NCBI GenBank assembly: GCA_964627605.1
Contig: CAZVGZ010000001.1
Span: 1 to 64,000 of the forward strand
Direction: 5' to 3'
From: CAZVGZ01 sp964627605
Lineage (GTDB): Bacteria > Latescibacterota > MWCZ01 > CAZVGZ01
DNA: 64,000 nucleotides
The stretch's first letter is position 1; every line of letters starts with the position of its first letter. The translations under genes and the position numbers were made by a program. Under the pieces are notes generated by a model. That model was not told the DNA's origin, did not search any database, and was given only the letters and a program-made list of their open reading frames with translations. Shown in pieces: positions 1-9,430 of the stretch.

Positions 1-71
1 TACGCAAACCCGACCCTACGAGGGTTGAGAATAACACTCCAGAATCCAAAACGTCAGGGAGATCAGACGAG

Positions 72-1301
72 ATGCCACGCCAGGAAACCCACTACGACGA
101 GTCCAAGGTACCATCATATGTTTTGCCCGATCCTCTTAACTGTCTTGATGGTTCAGGCGTGTCTGGGCCAGAAGAGTGGGCGAACAGACGGCGACCGGAG
201 ATTTTGAGGCTCTTTGAGGAGCATGTGTATGGAAAGGCTCCTGGCAGACCTGAAAAACTTTGGTTTGATGAGACTTCGGTCGATAGGAACGCGTTGGATG
301 GGCGTGCGACACGCAAAGAGATCACAGTGAGTTTCGCTGGTGATGGCGACGAGCACCAGATGAGTATTCTGCTGTACCTGCCTAATAGTGCCGATGGGCC
401 TTCACCCATGTTTGTGGGGCTCAACTTTTTTGGGAACCACTCGATCACTGATGAAACCGAGGTCACGCTGTCCACCGAGTGGATGCGGGAAGATGAGAGG
501 CATCATATCGTTGGTAACCGCGCCACTGAAGCTTCGAGGGGCAAGGCTTCAAGCCGCTGGCCGGTTGCTGAGATAATTGAGCGCGGCTATGGGTTGGCGA
601 CAATCTACTGCGGCGACCTGGATCCGGATTTCTATGACGGGTTCAGCGATGGGGTCCATCCGCTTTTCTACCGCGAAGGACAGACTGAGCCAGAACCTGG
701 AGAGTGGGGTACGATAGCAGCATGGGCGTGGGGGCTCAGTCGGGCGATGGACTACTTCGAGACGGATGAAGGGGTCGATCACACACGCACCGCAGTCATG
801 GGCCACTCACGACTGGGAAAGACTTCACTTTGGGCGGGAGCGACTGACGAGAGATTCACGTTGGTGATTTCCAACGATTCTGGCTGCGGCGGCGCTGCGC
901 TGTCGAGGAGGCGATTTGGAGAGACAGTAGCAGCCATAAACTACGCGTTTCCATACTGGTTTTGCGGCAATTTCAGGAAGTTCGACGACAATGAGGATGA
1001 CCTCCCGGTGGATCAGCACATGCTTTTGGCGTTGATAGCCCCTCGCCCTGTCTACGTCACTAGCGCAGTTGATGATCGTTGGGCAGACCCGAAAGGCGAG
1101 TTCCTTTCTGCGGTGCATGCCGACCCGATCTATCAGATTCTGGGCGTAGAGGGGATATCATCGAAGCAGATGCCCGAAATAGAGCAGCCGATAACCAGCA
1201 GAATCGGCTACCACATAAGGAGTGGAGGGCACGACGTGACGGATTACGACTGGCAAAGATGGATGGATTTTGCTGACATCCACATGTCGAATTTAGCGTG
1301 A
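72..1301 (+). CDS. CE15-like esterase (glucuronoyl/acetyl esterase family)
   Basis: A 409-residue alpha/beta hydrolase resembling carbohydrate esterase family 15, which cuts ester bonds between lignin alcohols and glucuronoxylan, and related acetyl esterases. The nucleophile elbow is GHSRLGK with Ser246; the family normally has GCSRxGK or a close variant. The catalytic His is probably His387 in SGGHDVTD. The N-terminal half contains the conserved FGNHS-type oxyanion region and a YCGDLDPD segment. The start is ATG at 72, preceded by a GGGAGA ribosome site about 10 bases upstream. I see no convincing signal peptide, unlike many secreted CE15 enzymes. It stands alone, convergent with the potassium channel gene. 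The esterase fold is secure; the exact substrate is inferred. Confidence 0.8.
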   Translation: MPRQETHYDESKVPSYVLPDPLNCLDGSGVSGPEEWANRRRPEILRLFEEHVYGKAPGRPEKLWFDETSVDRNALDGRATRKEITVSFAGDGDEHQMSILLYLPNSADGPSPMFVGLNFFGNHSITDETEVTLSTEWMREDERHHIVGNRATEASRGKASSRWPVAEIIERGYGLATIYCGDLDPDFYDGFSDGVHPLFYREGQTEPEPGEWGTIAAWAWGLSRAMDYFETDEGVDHTRTAVMGHSRLGKTSLWAGATDERFTLVISNDSGCGGAALSRRRFGETVAAINYAFPYWFCGNFRKFDDNEDDLPVDQHMLLALIAPRPVYVTSAVDDRWADPKGEFLSAVHADPIYQILGVEGISSKQMPEIEQPITSRIGYHIRSGGHDVTDYDWQRWMDFADIHMSNLA

Positions 1302-1455
1302 TTTTGCTGGACGACGGTCGCTTGGGGGTGAGCTAGAACAAGTAGCGCACATGCCACGACAGCCGCAGCGACTAAAGGCGCCTGCGATCGGCGTTGTGCT
1401 GCCAAATCCTTGCCGAAGTGAGAACGACTAAAACCGTTTTCAGCAGCCTGATAGC

Positions 1456-2523
1456 TTATAGTTCGATCACCTCTGATCCCGACGCTAGCACACGGAGCAT
1501 CGCAAGCTGCCGCTCATCTCCGAGTGCAATGAGCCTCTCGCCTGCAACCATGACCCGATCGGCACCTGGATTGAAATGCGTCTTGTCGTTGGCATCCTTG
1601 ACAGCCAAAATCATCGCACCGGTTTTTTCCCCGATGCGGCACTCCCTAATCGTGTTGCCTGCCACCAGCGCCGCCGCTGATACGGAGACCTCCTCAAGAC
1701 GTAGACTCACCTCGCCGCCGCCCTGGACAACCACGTCCACGAAATCGACCACAGTCGGGTGAAGTAGTAGGTAGGCCATCCTCGTCCCGCCGAGTTCGTA
1801 GGGCGACACCACCCTGTCTGCCCCAGCTTTCTTGAGTTTGGATATGGAGCGTTCATCGCTGGCACGGGCGACGATGGTCAAGTTCGGGCAGAGCTCTCTG
1901 GCTGTCAGGGTGACATACACATTGCTGGCATCGTCAGGCAGCACAGCGACCACCCCACGGGCGCGTTCGATCCCGGCTTGTTTGAGAACAGTGTCTTCGG
2001 TGGCGTCGCCAATGATTGTCGGATAGGCTTCGCCGTCCACAGGCTCCAGGGAGGATTCGTCGTCTTCGATCACGACAAACGGTACCTGAACCCTGATAAA
2101 CTCCCTCACAACCCCCCGGCCTATCCGCCCCATCCCGCAAACAACGTAATGGTCTTCCATCCTGCCGATCCTCCGGTCCATTCGGCGACCTCTGACAATG
2201 TCGCGAATATGGCCCTCGATAACGAAACTCGTAACGGTCGTAAAAGCGAAACCGACTGTCGTGACGCCCAACAGTATGAGAAAGACAGTGAATATCTGCC
2301 CGTCTGGCCCAAGCGGCACGACCTCGCGGAACCCAACTGTAGCGACGGTGATTACAGTCATGTACAGACCGTCCAGAACCGAACAGTCCGTAATTGTCAC
2401 GTAGCCGGTAGTGCCTGCGATGAGAACGACCGCAAGCAGTGCGACCACCAGTCCCATTCGCCTCAGCGAAGAACCTGGAGTCCAAGGCTCAGACGGAAGA
2501 TGCCACTGCGGTTTTACGTTCAT
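1456..2523 (-). CDS. Potassium channel protein with RCK (TrkA-N/TrkA-C) domains
   Basis: A 355-residue two-TM potassium channel with a cytoplasmic ligand-gating RCK module. Residues about 23-42 form TM1, a pore helix and filter follow near 50-68, and TM2 spans about 77-105. The filter is TVATVGF, with Phe where TVGYG has Tyr and no following Gly-Asp; this TVGFREV form occurs in a known bacterial subgroup. The Rossmann RCK domain begins at HYVVCGMGRIGRG (about 123), with the nucleotide-binding glycine pattern and an acidic strand-end (VVIEDD). A TrkA-C domain occupies about 275-350. It should gate K+ flux in response to a bound nucleotide or ion. Start is ATG at 2523 with CAGGG upstream. It is divergent from the creatininase gene. 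Confidence 0.88.
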   Translation of the reverse strand: MNVKPQWHLPSEPWTPGSSLRRMGLVVALLAVVLIAGTTGYVTITDCSVLDGLYMTVITVATVGFREVVPLGPDGQIFTVFLILLGVTTVGFAFTTVTSFVIEGHIRDIVRGRRMDRRIGRMEDHYVVCGMGRIGRGVVREFIRVQVPFVVIEDDESSLEPVDGEAYPTIIGDATEDTVLKQAGIERARGVVAVLPDDASNVYVTLTARELCPNLTIVARASDERSISKLKKAGADRVVSPYELGGTRMAYLLLHPTVVDFVDVVVQGGGEVSLRLEEVSVSAAALVAGNTIRECRIGEKTGAMILAVKDANDKTHFNPGADRVMVAGERLIALGDERQLAMLRVLASGSEVIEL

Positions 2524-2635
2524 CAGTCAGCCCTGGTTGCCACATGATGGGCACCGAGTGTGGCGCTTGCGTTGGATATCTGCTTATTCTCAGGCACCGG
2601 TTCAATGACCCTCAACATCTACAGAGGCCGATAGA

Positions 2636-3406
2636 ATGTCCAACGAATGGAACCTGCTTGAGACGAACTATAGTGTTGTCAAAGATATATCCTATGAGGT
2701 CGCGGTGCTGCCAGTAGGCGCGATTGAACCCCACGGATTGCATCTGCCATATGGTTGCGACACGCTCCACAGCCGTATAATCGCTAAGAGAGTATGTGGC
2801 AGGGCCTGGGACCGTGGGGCGAAAGTCGTAATGCTTCCAGGACTTCCCTACGGTGTGGATACCAACCAGATGGAGTTTCCCCTGGCGATGAATGTTCACC
2901 AATCGACGTTGAACACGATAGTCGGGGACCTGATCGACTCGCTGGAAAAACACCGTATCCCGAAGCTAGTGATCTTAAACGGTCACGGCGGCAACGAGTT
3001 CAAATCGTTCTTGCGTGAGATATATGGTGAGACTGAGGTTTTTGTCTCGTTGGTCAACTGGTGGCAGATGGCTCTGGATCACCGGAAATCGATTTTTGTG
3101 GCCAAAGGCGATCATGCGGACGAGTTGGAGACCAGTGTGGCATTGGCGCTGTTCGGCGAGCTGGTGGAGATGAAAAACGCATCTGACGGCACGATTCATC
3201 AGACAAACATAGAAGCGATCAATGAGGGCTGGGCGCAGATAACACGACCGTGGCACTTAGCGACCAACGATTCGACCATGGGCGATCCGCGAGCCGCTAC
3301 CGCAGAAAAGGGTGAGGCTTACCTAAAGATCATAGAAGAACGGTTGACTGACTATCTGGTTCAGCTTGCTGCCGAACCCATGTCAGAACATTTTCCTTAC
3401 CCCTAA
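2636..3406 (+). CDS. Creatininase family protein (metal-dependent amidohydrolase)
   Basis: A 256-residue member of the creatininase/MftE-like superfamily, metal enzymes that hydrolyse cyclic amides or formamide-type bonds. Expected ligands are visible: Glu31 and His33 in GAIEPHG, Asp42 in CDT, the glycine loop NGHGGN at 115-120, and the His160/Glu165 pair in DHADELETS. Length is normal for the family. The start is ATG at 2636 with AGAGG eight bases upstream. It is divergent from the K+ channel and convergent with the Ldh2 gene. Such proteins are numerous in genomes of uncultured marine heterotrophs and their real substrates are mostly unknown, so creatinine itself should not be assumed. Confidence 0.88.
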   Translation: MSNEWNLLETNYSVVKDISYEVAVLPVGAIEPHGLHLPYGCDTLHSRIIAKRVCGRAWDRGAKVVMLPGLPYGVDTNQMEFPLAMNVHQSTLNTIVGDLIDSLEKHRIPKLVILNGHGGNEFKSFLREIYGETEVFVSLVNWWQMALDHRKSIFVAKGDHADELETSVALALFGELVEMKNASDGTIHQTNIEAINEGWAQITRPWHLATNDSTMGDPRAATAEKGEAYLKIIEERLTDYLVQLAAEPMSEHFPYP

Positions 3407-3450
3407 ACGCTCTTTCAGCGCTATGCCCAGCGACCAGTGGATGGCGGATA

Positions 3451-4500
3451 TTACAGCCTTGGGGAGATACCAACTTCCTGCGCCAACTCGTTTAGCTGCT
3501 CTACAGTAGCGACGTCCAGCAGAACACCTTCGGACTGGCATTTTAGGGTGTGGTTCCACGCCCGTTCTCCTGGGAGCAGAACTTCGTCCACGTCAGGCGT
3601 TGGTTGCGCTGTTTTGAGCTCTGTCGCCATGTCGCCTACACGGCTGATAAACTCTTCATAGGGGATAAACCGGGCGACATCAAGAGCGATCATCGTGTGA
3701 CATGAGCCTTCGGGCTGCTCCTTCTCCGCCCAGCCGCCCTGCTCCGACAGAAGGCTGCCTCCAGCTAGCGCGGCTGTCAAAATCTCTATAAAGACCGCCA
3801 AACCAGATCCCTTAGGCCCTCCGAACGGCCGCACGACCGCTCCGCTCGTGGACTCAGTCGGCTCCCCTTCTGGGCCAACGAACCACTCCTCTGGAAGGTT
3901 AAGGCCCAATCGTTTATAGGTACCGATCTTGCCCCACGACGCGATGCTCGTGGCGAAATCGAGCACAATCGGGAAATCAGGGCCTGGCGAGGCGAAGGCG
4001 ATGGGGTTGTTGCCGATGGAGCGTGAGACCGATCCGTGGATCGCCATGGTCACGCCGACGTTACTCATGGCGATGCCAACCATTCCGTTGTCAGACGCCA
4101 TCATCGCGTAGGGGGCCGCAGCGGCGAAGTGGCTGCTTTTTTTGGCGGCGACGATCCCCACACCGGCGGCCCTGGCTATTGCGATCGCCCTCGACATCGC
4201 TGCCGTAGCAACGACCTGCCCCAGCCCATTGTCGCCATCAAGGAGGGCGGTCCCGGCAAAAGCCCTTATCTCGGATATGTTGGGGGTTTTGTTGACACTT
4301 TTCGTGGTCACTTTTCGATGAATATGTGATAACTGCCGAAAACCGTGTGACCCCACACCGCGCACCTCGGCAATCATAAAAGCGTGAGCGACAGCGTGGG
4401 CGTCGGCTGCGGGCATTCCCAGGCCGAGCATGAGCGCTATGGAAAAACTCTCGAGAGTCTCTACACTCAGCAATCTATCAGGCGGTAGTTCTTCAGGCAT
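3451..4500 (-). CDS. Malate/L-lactate dehydrogenase (Ldh2) family oxidoreductase
   Basis: A 349-residue NAD(P)-dependent 2-hydroxyacid dehydrogenase of the Ldh2/MDH type 2 family (relatives: YlbC/AllD, YbiC, ComC, delta1-piperideine-2-carboxylate reductase), unrelated to classical LDH. The family signature GVGSHGFRQ places the catalytic His at residue 52. The nucleotide-binding stretch contains AMSNVGV, IGNNPIAFASPG and VLDFATS, and the C-terminal GGPKGSGLA loop is intact. The start is ATG at 4500 with GGGAA upstream. Just upstream on the same strand lies a short-chain dehydrogenase (52 bases away), so the two may form an operon converting a hydroxy- or keto-acid or sugar acid. The substrate cannot be read from the sequence. 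Confidence 0.88.
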   Translation of the reverse strand: MPEELPPDRLLSVETLESFSIALMLGLGMPAADAHAVAHAFMIAEVRGVGSHGFRQLSHIHRKVTTKSVNKTPNISEIRAFAGTALLDGDNGLGQVVATAAMSRAIAIARAAGVGIVAAKKSSHFAAAAPYAMMASDNGMVGIAMSNVGVTMAIHGSVSRSIGNNPIAFASPGPDFPIVLDFATSIASWGKIGTYKRLGLNLPEEWFVGPEGEPTESTSGAVVRPFGGPKGSGLAVFIEILTAALAGGSLLSEQGGWAEKEQPEGSCHTMIALDVARFIPYEEFISRVGDMATELKTAQPTPDVDEVLLPGERAWNHTLKCQSEGVLLDVATVEQLNELAQEVGISPRL

Positions 4501-4551
4501 GGAGTTCCCGTAGGTAGTTGAAGTTTGACGAGGGTGACCGACATGGCGGAG

Positions 4552-5322
4552 CTACTCGACAGTGCGCTGCGGCAGCCAGAAGCCGCCATCAACCCTAAGC
4601 ACTGCACCTGTGATGTAGTCGGCGGCATCGGAGCAGATAAAGGCTGCGGGTTTGCCGACATCCGCAATCGTACCGATGCGCCCCCACGGCAGGGCCGCTC
4701 CGTCTTCTTTGATGGTCTCTTCAGGATAGTATTTGCGTTCACCAGGCGTGTCGATCCAGCCAGGCTCAATCACGTTTACGTTTATTTTGTGGGGCGTCAT
4801 CTCCTCAGCGAAGGTCAGAGCCATGTTGTTCATCCCTGCCTTGGCGGTGTTGTACGCCACAGAGTTGGCGAACGGTATAAACGCGTGGACCGAACTAATC
4901 ACCAACGCTTTGCCGCCTCTGCCACGCTCGACCATATGGCGTATGGACGACTGAAGGGTGTGAAACACGCCCCAGAGGCAGACGTTCCAAGTCTTTTTGA
5001 CGTCGTCCAGCGACATCTCCAGGACAGGTTTTCGGATGCTTATGGCTGCATTTGCGACCACTATATCTATGTGCCCCAAATCTGCGATGCCCTTTGCGAC
5101 CATCGCATCCACCTGTTCGCGCTCGGCGACATCGGCGTGAACGACAATCGCTTTTCGGCCAAAAGACCTGATCTCCTCGGCAACCTCTTCGGCTTCGTCT
5201 GGATGACTGCGGTAGTTGACTATCGCGTCGGCACCGCACCTTGCCATCTCCACCAAACATCCACGGCCGATTCCTTGGGATGAGCCTGTAACCAACGCCA
5301 CTTTGCCCCTTAAATCTACCAT
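4552..5322 (-). CDS. Short-chain dehydrogenase/reductase (classical SDR)
   Basis: A 256-residue classical SDR. The cofactor motif TGSSQGIG is at residues 12-19, NAA at 91-93, catalytic Ser at 143/144, and Tyr157-Lys161 in YNTAK. Length and motif spacing match glucose-1-dehydrogenase/3-oxoacyl-ACP-reductase-like members. The NYRSHP segment after beta-2 lacks the acidic strand-end residue usually selecting NAD, which hints at NADP preference. It lies upstream of the Ldh2 gene and downstream of the phosphohexomutase gene, all leftward. A sugar or polyol oxidation role is plausible from the surrounding carbohydrate genes but not proven. Confidence 0.9.
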   Translation of the reverse strand: MVDLRGKVALVTGSSQGIGRGCLVEMARCGADAIVNYRSHPDEAEEVAEEIRSFGRKAIVVHADVAEREQVDAMVAKGIADLGHIDIVVANAAISIRKPVLEMSLDDVKKTWNVCLWGVFHTLQSSIRHMVERGRGGKALVISSVHAFIPFANSVAYNTAKAGMNNMALTFAEEMTPHKINVNVIEPGWIDTPGERKYYPEETIKEDGAALPWGRIGTIADVGKPAAFICSDAADYITGAVLRVDGGFWLPQRTVE

Positions 5323-5378
5323 ATTTTGTCCACGCTCACAGTGCGTTTCCGCACGTTCGCAGTCCTTAAGAAGTAGAG

Positions 5379-6758
5379 TCAGATTCCCAAGTCCAGATCG
5401 TTCAACCGCACCGACGGATATTTTCCTACTTCACTCAACACCGTTTCTGCGATCTCGTTTAGACGCTCAGTCGATCTGGCTTCGAAGCGCATCACCAGCA
5501 CCGGCTGTGTGTTGGACGCCCTCAACAGACCCCAACCATCGCCGAACATCACTCTCAAACCGTCGATGTCGATGACCTCATGCCCCTGATTCTTGAACGT
5601 CTCCACCAGTTCGGCGACGATATTGAACTTCTCTTCGTCAGTCGCCTCGACCCTTAGTTCCGGTGTGGAGACGTACTGCGGAATTGTGGCTGCCATCTCG
5701 GCGAAAGTGGTGTCGGCTTCGCTTATTATCTGCGCTAAACGCGCCGAGTTGTATATCGCGTCATCGTAGCCGTGAAAGCCGTCTTGAAAGAAGATATGTC
5801 CGGACATTTCGCCAGCCAAAGGAGCGTTGGTCTCTTTCATTTTGGTCTTTATTAGCGAGTGCCCGGTCTTCCACATCACCGGTTCGCCGCCGTGCGCCGA
5901 TATGTCCTCAGACAGCGCCTGCGAGCATTTCACGTCAAAAATAATCGGTTCACCGAGCCTTCTACCAAGAAGCTCACGGGCGAAAATCGCCACTAGCTTG
6001 TCCCCTGCGATGATGCTGCCTTCGTTGTCTATCGCGCCAATCCGGTCGGCGTCACCGTCGTAGCCGAAACCCGCGTCCGCTCCTGTTTTCTTGACCTTGG
6101 CGATCAAGTCTTTGACGTATTTGGCCACAGTCGGATCAGGGAGATGGTTAGGGAAATTGCCGTCGATCTCGCAGTATAGCGGGATCACCTCGCAGCCCAA
6201 CCGCTCAAGCACTTTTGGCGCTATTTCGCTTGCGCAGCCGTTGCCCGAATCCAGGACGAGTTTCAGCGGTTTTTTTAGCTCGATGCGTGAGAGGATGTCG
6301 TCAACGTAGGCGTTGATAATATCGATTTTCTCGATTGATCCTTCGCCGGTCTCAAAATCCCGTGCATCGATAAGACCCTTGAGCTCCTGAATCGTCTCAC
6401 CGTAGATCGCCATGAGGCCGTGGCACATCTTGAAGCCGTTGTACTCGATGGGGTTATGCGACCCCGTAATCTGCACACCGCCGTCGGCTTTTTCGTGTAC
6501 GATGGTGTAGTACAGCGCTGGCGTCGGCACTTCCCCTGCATCAATCACATGCAGTCCGCATCCAACCAGACTGTCCTTAATCCAACCTGCCAACCTTGGG
6601 CTCGTTAGACGAACGTCATGGCCGATGCACACCTTTTTCGCATCCAGCCGCACCAGGTACGTCCCCAACGCGCTGCCGATGTCCCGCACCACGTTCTCGG
6701 TCAGGTCGTCGGCGACGATGCCTCGTATGTCGTATTCACGGAATATTAGTGGATTCAT
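5379..6758 (-). CDS. Phosphomannomutase/phosphoglucomutase (alpha-D-phosphohexomutase)
   Basis: Interconverts hexose 1- and 6-phosphates for nucleotide-sugar and cell-surface polysaccharide synthesis. The catalytic phosphoserine is Ser100 in TGSHNP. The Mg2+ loop is DGDADR at 234-239 (family DGDGDR). The sugar-binding loop is GEMSGH, and the phosphate-binding loop RASNTQPVLVMRFEA sits near the C terminus. The open frame extends upstream to 6875, but homology begins at MNPLIFREYDIRG and a GGTGA ribosome site lies four bases before this ATG, so I place the start at 6758 (459 residues, normal length). The upstream extension is Ser/Cys-rich and unlike the family. Confidence 0.93.
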   Translation of the reverse strand: MNPLIFREYDIRGIVADDLTENVVRDIGSALGTYLVRLDAKKVCIGHDVRLTSPRLAGWIKDSLVGCGLHVIDAGEVPTPALYYTIVHEKADGGVQITGSHNPIEYNGFKMCHGLMAIYGETIQELKGLIDARDFETGEGSIEKIDIINAYVDDILSRIELKKPLKLVLDSGNGCASEIAPKVLERLGCEVIPLYCEIDGNFPNHLPDPTVAKYVKDLIAKVKKTGADAGFGYDGDADRIGAIDNEGSIIAGDKLVAIFARELLGRRLGEPIIFDVKCSQALSEDISAHGGEPVMWKTGHSLIKTKMKETNAPLAGEMSGHIFFQDGFHGYDDAIYNSARLAQIISEADTTFAEMAATIPQYVSTPELRVEATDEEKFNIVAELVETFKNQGHEVIDIDGLRVMFGDGWGLLRASNTQPVLVMRFEARSTERLNEIAETVLSEVGKYPSVRLNDLDLGI

Positions 6759-6877
6759 GTCACCATCTTCTTGTCGAGTAATGAAACAGACCGTTCGTTC
6801 GGCCCGATCAAAGACCGGGCACGATGAGCGCGACGAGGATATTGGCGCTGATATGGGTTTGTGCTCGCAACTCAAAA

Positions 6878-7483
6878 TCAGGAAGTGGCGAGCGCGGTTA
6901 TAACAATGAGAGCGGTTACACCGAACAGCACCAGAGGTACGGTGAGGTCCGATGTCTCTGGTGCGGCGCTGGGGTGCCCTTCAGCCCGCAACGCCGCAAA
7001 TTTGCGTTCGAGGCCGGGGGTCAGGCCAACCGCGACGGCTCTCATCGACTCCATCAACACCTGCCCCAGGTCGCCGATGACATCATCTGTCGCCGTGCGT
7101 TCGATGTCGCCGGTTTCCACATTGATGAGTTTGGCGGAGACGGTGTAGACGTTGGCGACTTTGCCCACACTGCCGGTGACGATGAATTCGGCATTGACCA
7201 GTTGGCCAAGCTCGACAACGCACTCGCTGCTGGAGCACTCGTCCAACTGCATGCCCTGCTCTTCCAGGATCGCGTCGATCTGGTTGCGTTCGATCAGGCG
7301 AAACTTGCCCAACTGCTGGAGTTCGCTCTGGAGGCGGTCGGTGAGGACGGACGCTTCGGTCGCGGTGATGCTTTTGCCTTCCAGCGGGAAGACGGCAACG
7401 TGCGGACGCTGCTGGGGTTCTTGCGCGGAGCACAACGCTGATATTACTGCAATCAAAACCAACGCCGATCGAATAGACGCCAT
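6878..7483 (-). CDS. CsgG/LpoB-like exported protein of unknown function
   Basis: A 201-residue protein with an N-terminal signal peptide (MASIRSALVLIAVISALCSA, probable cleavage CSA/QEP). A CsgG-type alpha/beta fold follows, recognisable from VAVFPLEGKSI, LTDRLQSEL, FRLIERNQIDAILEEQ and FIVTGSVGKV. These folds occur in outer-membrane secretion (CsgG) and peptidoglycan-synthase activator (LpoB) proteins. The C terminus has one hydrophobic helix (about 180-199), so the protein may stay membrane-bound with its domain outside the cytoplasm. The lipobox is imperfect (Leu before Cys), so lipidation is doubtful. The start at 7483 is chosen because the signal peptide begins there and a strong AGAAGGGGG ribosome site precedes it; the reading frame is open to 7669. 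Confidence 0.75.
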   Translation of the reverse strand: MASIRSALVLIAVISALCSAQEPQQRPHVAVFPLEGKSITATEASVLTDRLQSELQQLGKFRLIERNQIDAILEEQGMQLDECSSSECVVELGQLVNAEFIVTGSVGKVANVYTVSAKLINVETGDIERTATDDVIGDLGQVLMESMRAVAVGLTPGLERKFAALRAEGHPSAAPETSDLTVPLVLFGVTALIVITALATS

Positions 7484-7659
7484 GCCGCCCCCTTCTAGGC
7501 CTGCCGATGAATGCAGTTCATGTTTGCGTGAAAAGAAAAATACGCACCAATGGCGCGGTGGTGAAACGGGGCGGGCGTTCGCCAGAAAACAGAATTGGCC
7601 GTATCTTAGTTGGTGGTCGTTGGACATCGTATGGGTTGTTCGAACGTCGGGAGATCTGA

Positions 7660-8679
7660 ATGGCAACACCGAGGGAACGTTTTTTGGCTGAAATGAGAGG
7701 CGAGGGGGATGGGGTGGTCTACTCCAATATCAGGATAGGCAACCCGGTGTGGAAAGAGCATACGGAAAAATTCGACTGGATGCCGGAATATTCGCCCTAT
7801 GTCGGTGTGGGACTGGGCAAAGAGCCTGGTATGGTCGCTGACACTGAAGTGACTGACGTGTGGGGATGTCATTGGCGCTATCCGCTTCAGTCGCTCGATG
7901 GGATATGTATCGGGCACCCGGTGGCTGATCTGGCCGACCTGGACCAGTGGGAGCCACCAAAAGCCGAAGAGTTCACCGATTGGGACAAGGCTGCTGAAAA
8001 CCTCCAGAAGACCAAAGACGACGGCGGAGTGGCCGTCGGTGGGACCGATCACGGGTTCATGTTTCTGCGGATGACCTATCTACGCGGCTTTGAAAATTTT
8101 ATGCTGGATGTCGCAGATCCGACACCTGAGTCGGTGGAGCTGATACGTCTAGTGGAAGAGTACTGGGCAGATGTGGTCAGGAGGTGGATTGAGGTTGGTG
8201 TGGATCAGATAAGCATTGGAGACGATCTGGGGCTTCAGCACGCTCTTCCGGTCAGTCCTGAGGCGTGGAGACATGTGCTAAAACCGTCGTTCGAGAGGAT
8301 CATGTCGCAGTGCAAGGACGCCGGTGTGGAGATACATCTCCACACAGATGGCTACATAGTGGACATCATTCCCGACCTGATCGAGTGCGGCGTGACGACG
8401 CTTAATCCGCAAGACCTGGTGAACGGTTTTGACAACCTCGAAGAGTTGGCGCTTGGAAAGACGTTTATAGAGCTGGACATAGACCGGCAAGACATCACAG
8501 TGTTTGGTTCGCCCGATGAGGTGGACGCCCACATCAAGCGATGCATCACGACGTTTGGCTCAAAAAATGGAGGTCTTAGTATGGTGTGGGGTGTCTATCC
8601 ACCTACGCCGTATGACAACGTAGAGGCCGCGATAAAAGCGATGGTCGAATATGCGACTTACTGGACGAACGGGGGATGA
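7660..8679 (+). CDS. Uroporphyrinogen decarboxylase (URO-D) family protein, copy 1
   Basis: A 339-residue TIM-barrel protein of the URO-D superfamily, which includes true HemE and the cobamide:CoM methyltransferases MtaA/MtbA/CmuA. It lacks the RQAGRY substrate motif of HemE. It keeps barrel landmarks such as ISIGDDLGLQHALPVSPEAW, EIHLHTDGYIVDIIPDLIECG and VTTLNPQD, where the His may contribute a metal ligand as in the methyltransferase branch. A methyl-transfer or demethylation role is therefore more likely than haem synthesis. Start is ATG at 7660 with GGGAGATCTGA immediately upstream. It is divergent from the CsgG-like gene and convergent with pyrE, leaving only four bases between them. 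Three further intact members and one remnant occur in this window. Confidence 0.85.
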   Translation: MATPRERFLAEMRGEGDGVVYSNIRIGNPVWKEHTEKFDWMPEYSPYVGVGLGKEPGMVADTEVTDVWGCHWRYPLQSLDGICIGHPVADLADLDQWEPPKAEEFTDWDKAAENLQKTKDDGGVAVGGTDHGFMFLRMTYLRGFENFMLDVADPTPESVELIRLVEEYWADVVRRWIEVGVDQISIGDDLGLQHALPVSPEAWRHVLKPSFERIMSQCKDAGVEIHLHTDGYIVDIIPDLIECGVTTLNPQDLVNGFDNLEELALGKTFIELDIDRQDITVFGSPDEVDAHIKRCITTFGSKNGGLSMVWGVYPPTPYDNVEAAIKAMVEYATYWTNGG

Positions 8680-8683
8680 GGTA

Positions 8684-9211
8684 TCAAACGCCGATGCCCA
8701 TGTCTTTGGTGGTGATAAGAGCCTGCGCGTCGTATCCAGCATTCGCTAGATTGTCGGCAGCGCCTTCTAAGCGATCGATAACGTAGATCACTTTTTCCAC
8801 CGAGACGCCGAAATCTGTCAACCGTTCGGCCGCGTCGATAGCTTGCCCTGCGGTTGTGAGGACGTCTTCTATGAGCACGACGCTTTGGCCGGCCTCGATT
8901 ATTCCTTCGCACAGGTTGGCGGTGCCGTAATCTTTGGCCTGTTTGCGGACGATGACGTAGGGGATGTCCGTTTCCATTGAGAGCGAGGCGGCCAGGGGGA
9001 CAGCGCCCAGTTCAACGCCAGCCAACCGGTCGATTTTTTTGTCGGGGAGCAGCGATTTGAGGTGAAGGGCTATCTCTTTTAGAAGTACGGGGTCGGTGGA
9101 AAAGAGATATTTGTCGAGATAATATCTGCTGCGGCGGCCAGAGGAGAGGACAAAATTCCCTTCGAGATATGCTGCGGCTTTGATGGCGGCTGCCAGTTCT
9201 GGTCGGGTCAT
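8684..9211 (-). CDS. pyrE: Orotate phosphoribosyltransferase
   Basis: Transfers phosphoribose from PRPP to orotate in pyrimidine nucleotide synthesis. The 175-residue protein has the type I phosphoribosyltransferase PRPP loop VVLIEDVLTTAGQAI, preceded by the flexible-loop region VRKQAKDYGTA and the N-terminal YYLDKYLFSTDP segment. The frame is open from a GTG at 9235, but the ATG at 9211 has GGAG nine bases upstream and matches the usual N terminus (MTRPELAAAIKAAAYLEGNFVL), so I start there. It is a stand-alone gene, not in a pyr operon here. The C terminus is slightly shorter than in E. coli PyrE. Confidence 0.93.
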   Translation of the reverse strand: MTRPELAAAIKAAAYLEGNFVLSSGRRSRYYLDKYLFSTDPVLLKEIALHLKSLLPDKKIDRLAGVELGAVPLAASLSMETDIPYVIVRKQAKDYGTANLCEGIIEAGQSVVLIEDVLTTAGQAIDAAERLTDFGVSVEKVIYVIDRLEGAADNLANAGYDAQALITTKDMGIGV

Positions 9212-9305
9212 TTTTGCTGGCTCCAGGCTTATCACAGGGGTGGTTAATCACCGGCGGATATGTAAATTTGGCGGGACAAGGGATCGGTAGACAACGGGTA
9301 TCGCC

Positions 9306-9334
9306 TTGACCGGTTTTGCCGCCGGGCCTACTTT
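9306..9334 (+). promoter_or_regulatory. Sigma70-type promoter for the BMC genes
   Basis: TTGACC at 9306-9311, a 17-base spacer, and TACTTT at 9329-9334. It lies about 95 bases before the first shell-protein gene, in the gap after the divergent pyrE gene. No other good promoter is apparent in this gap. Assigned from sequence pattern only. Confidence 0.5.
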
Positions 9335-9430
9335 ATCGCTCAGTACCAACACTACAGATAACGAGTTGCCCACTAACAACCGCTATGGCCGACCCATACC
9401 TGGTGTGAGGTTAGGCTGAGGAGGAAAGCA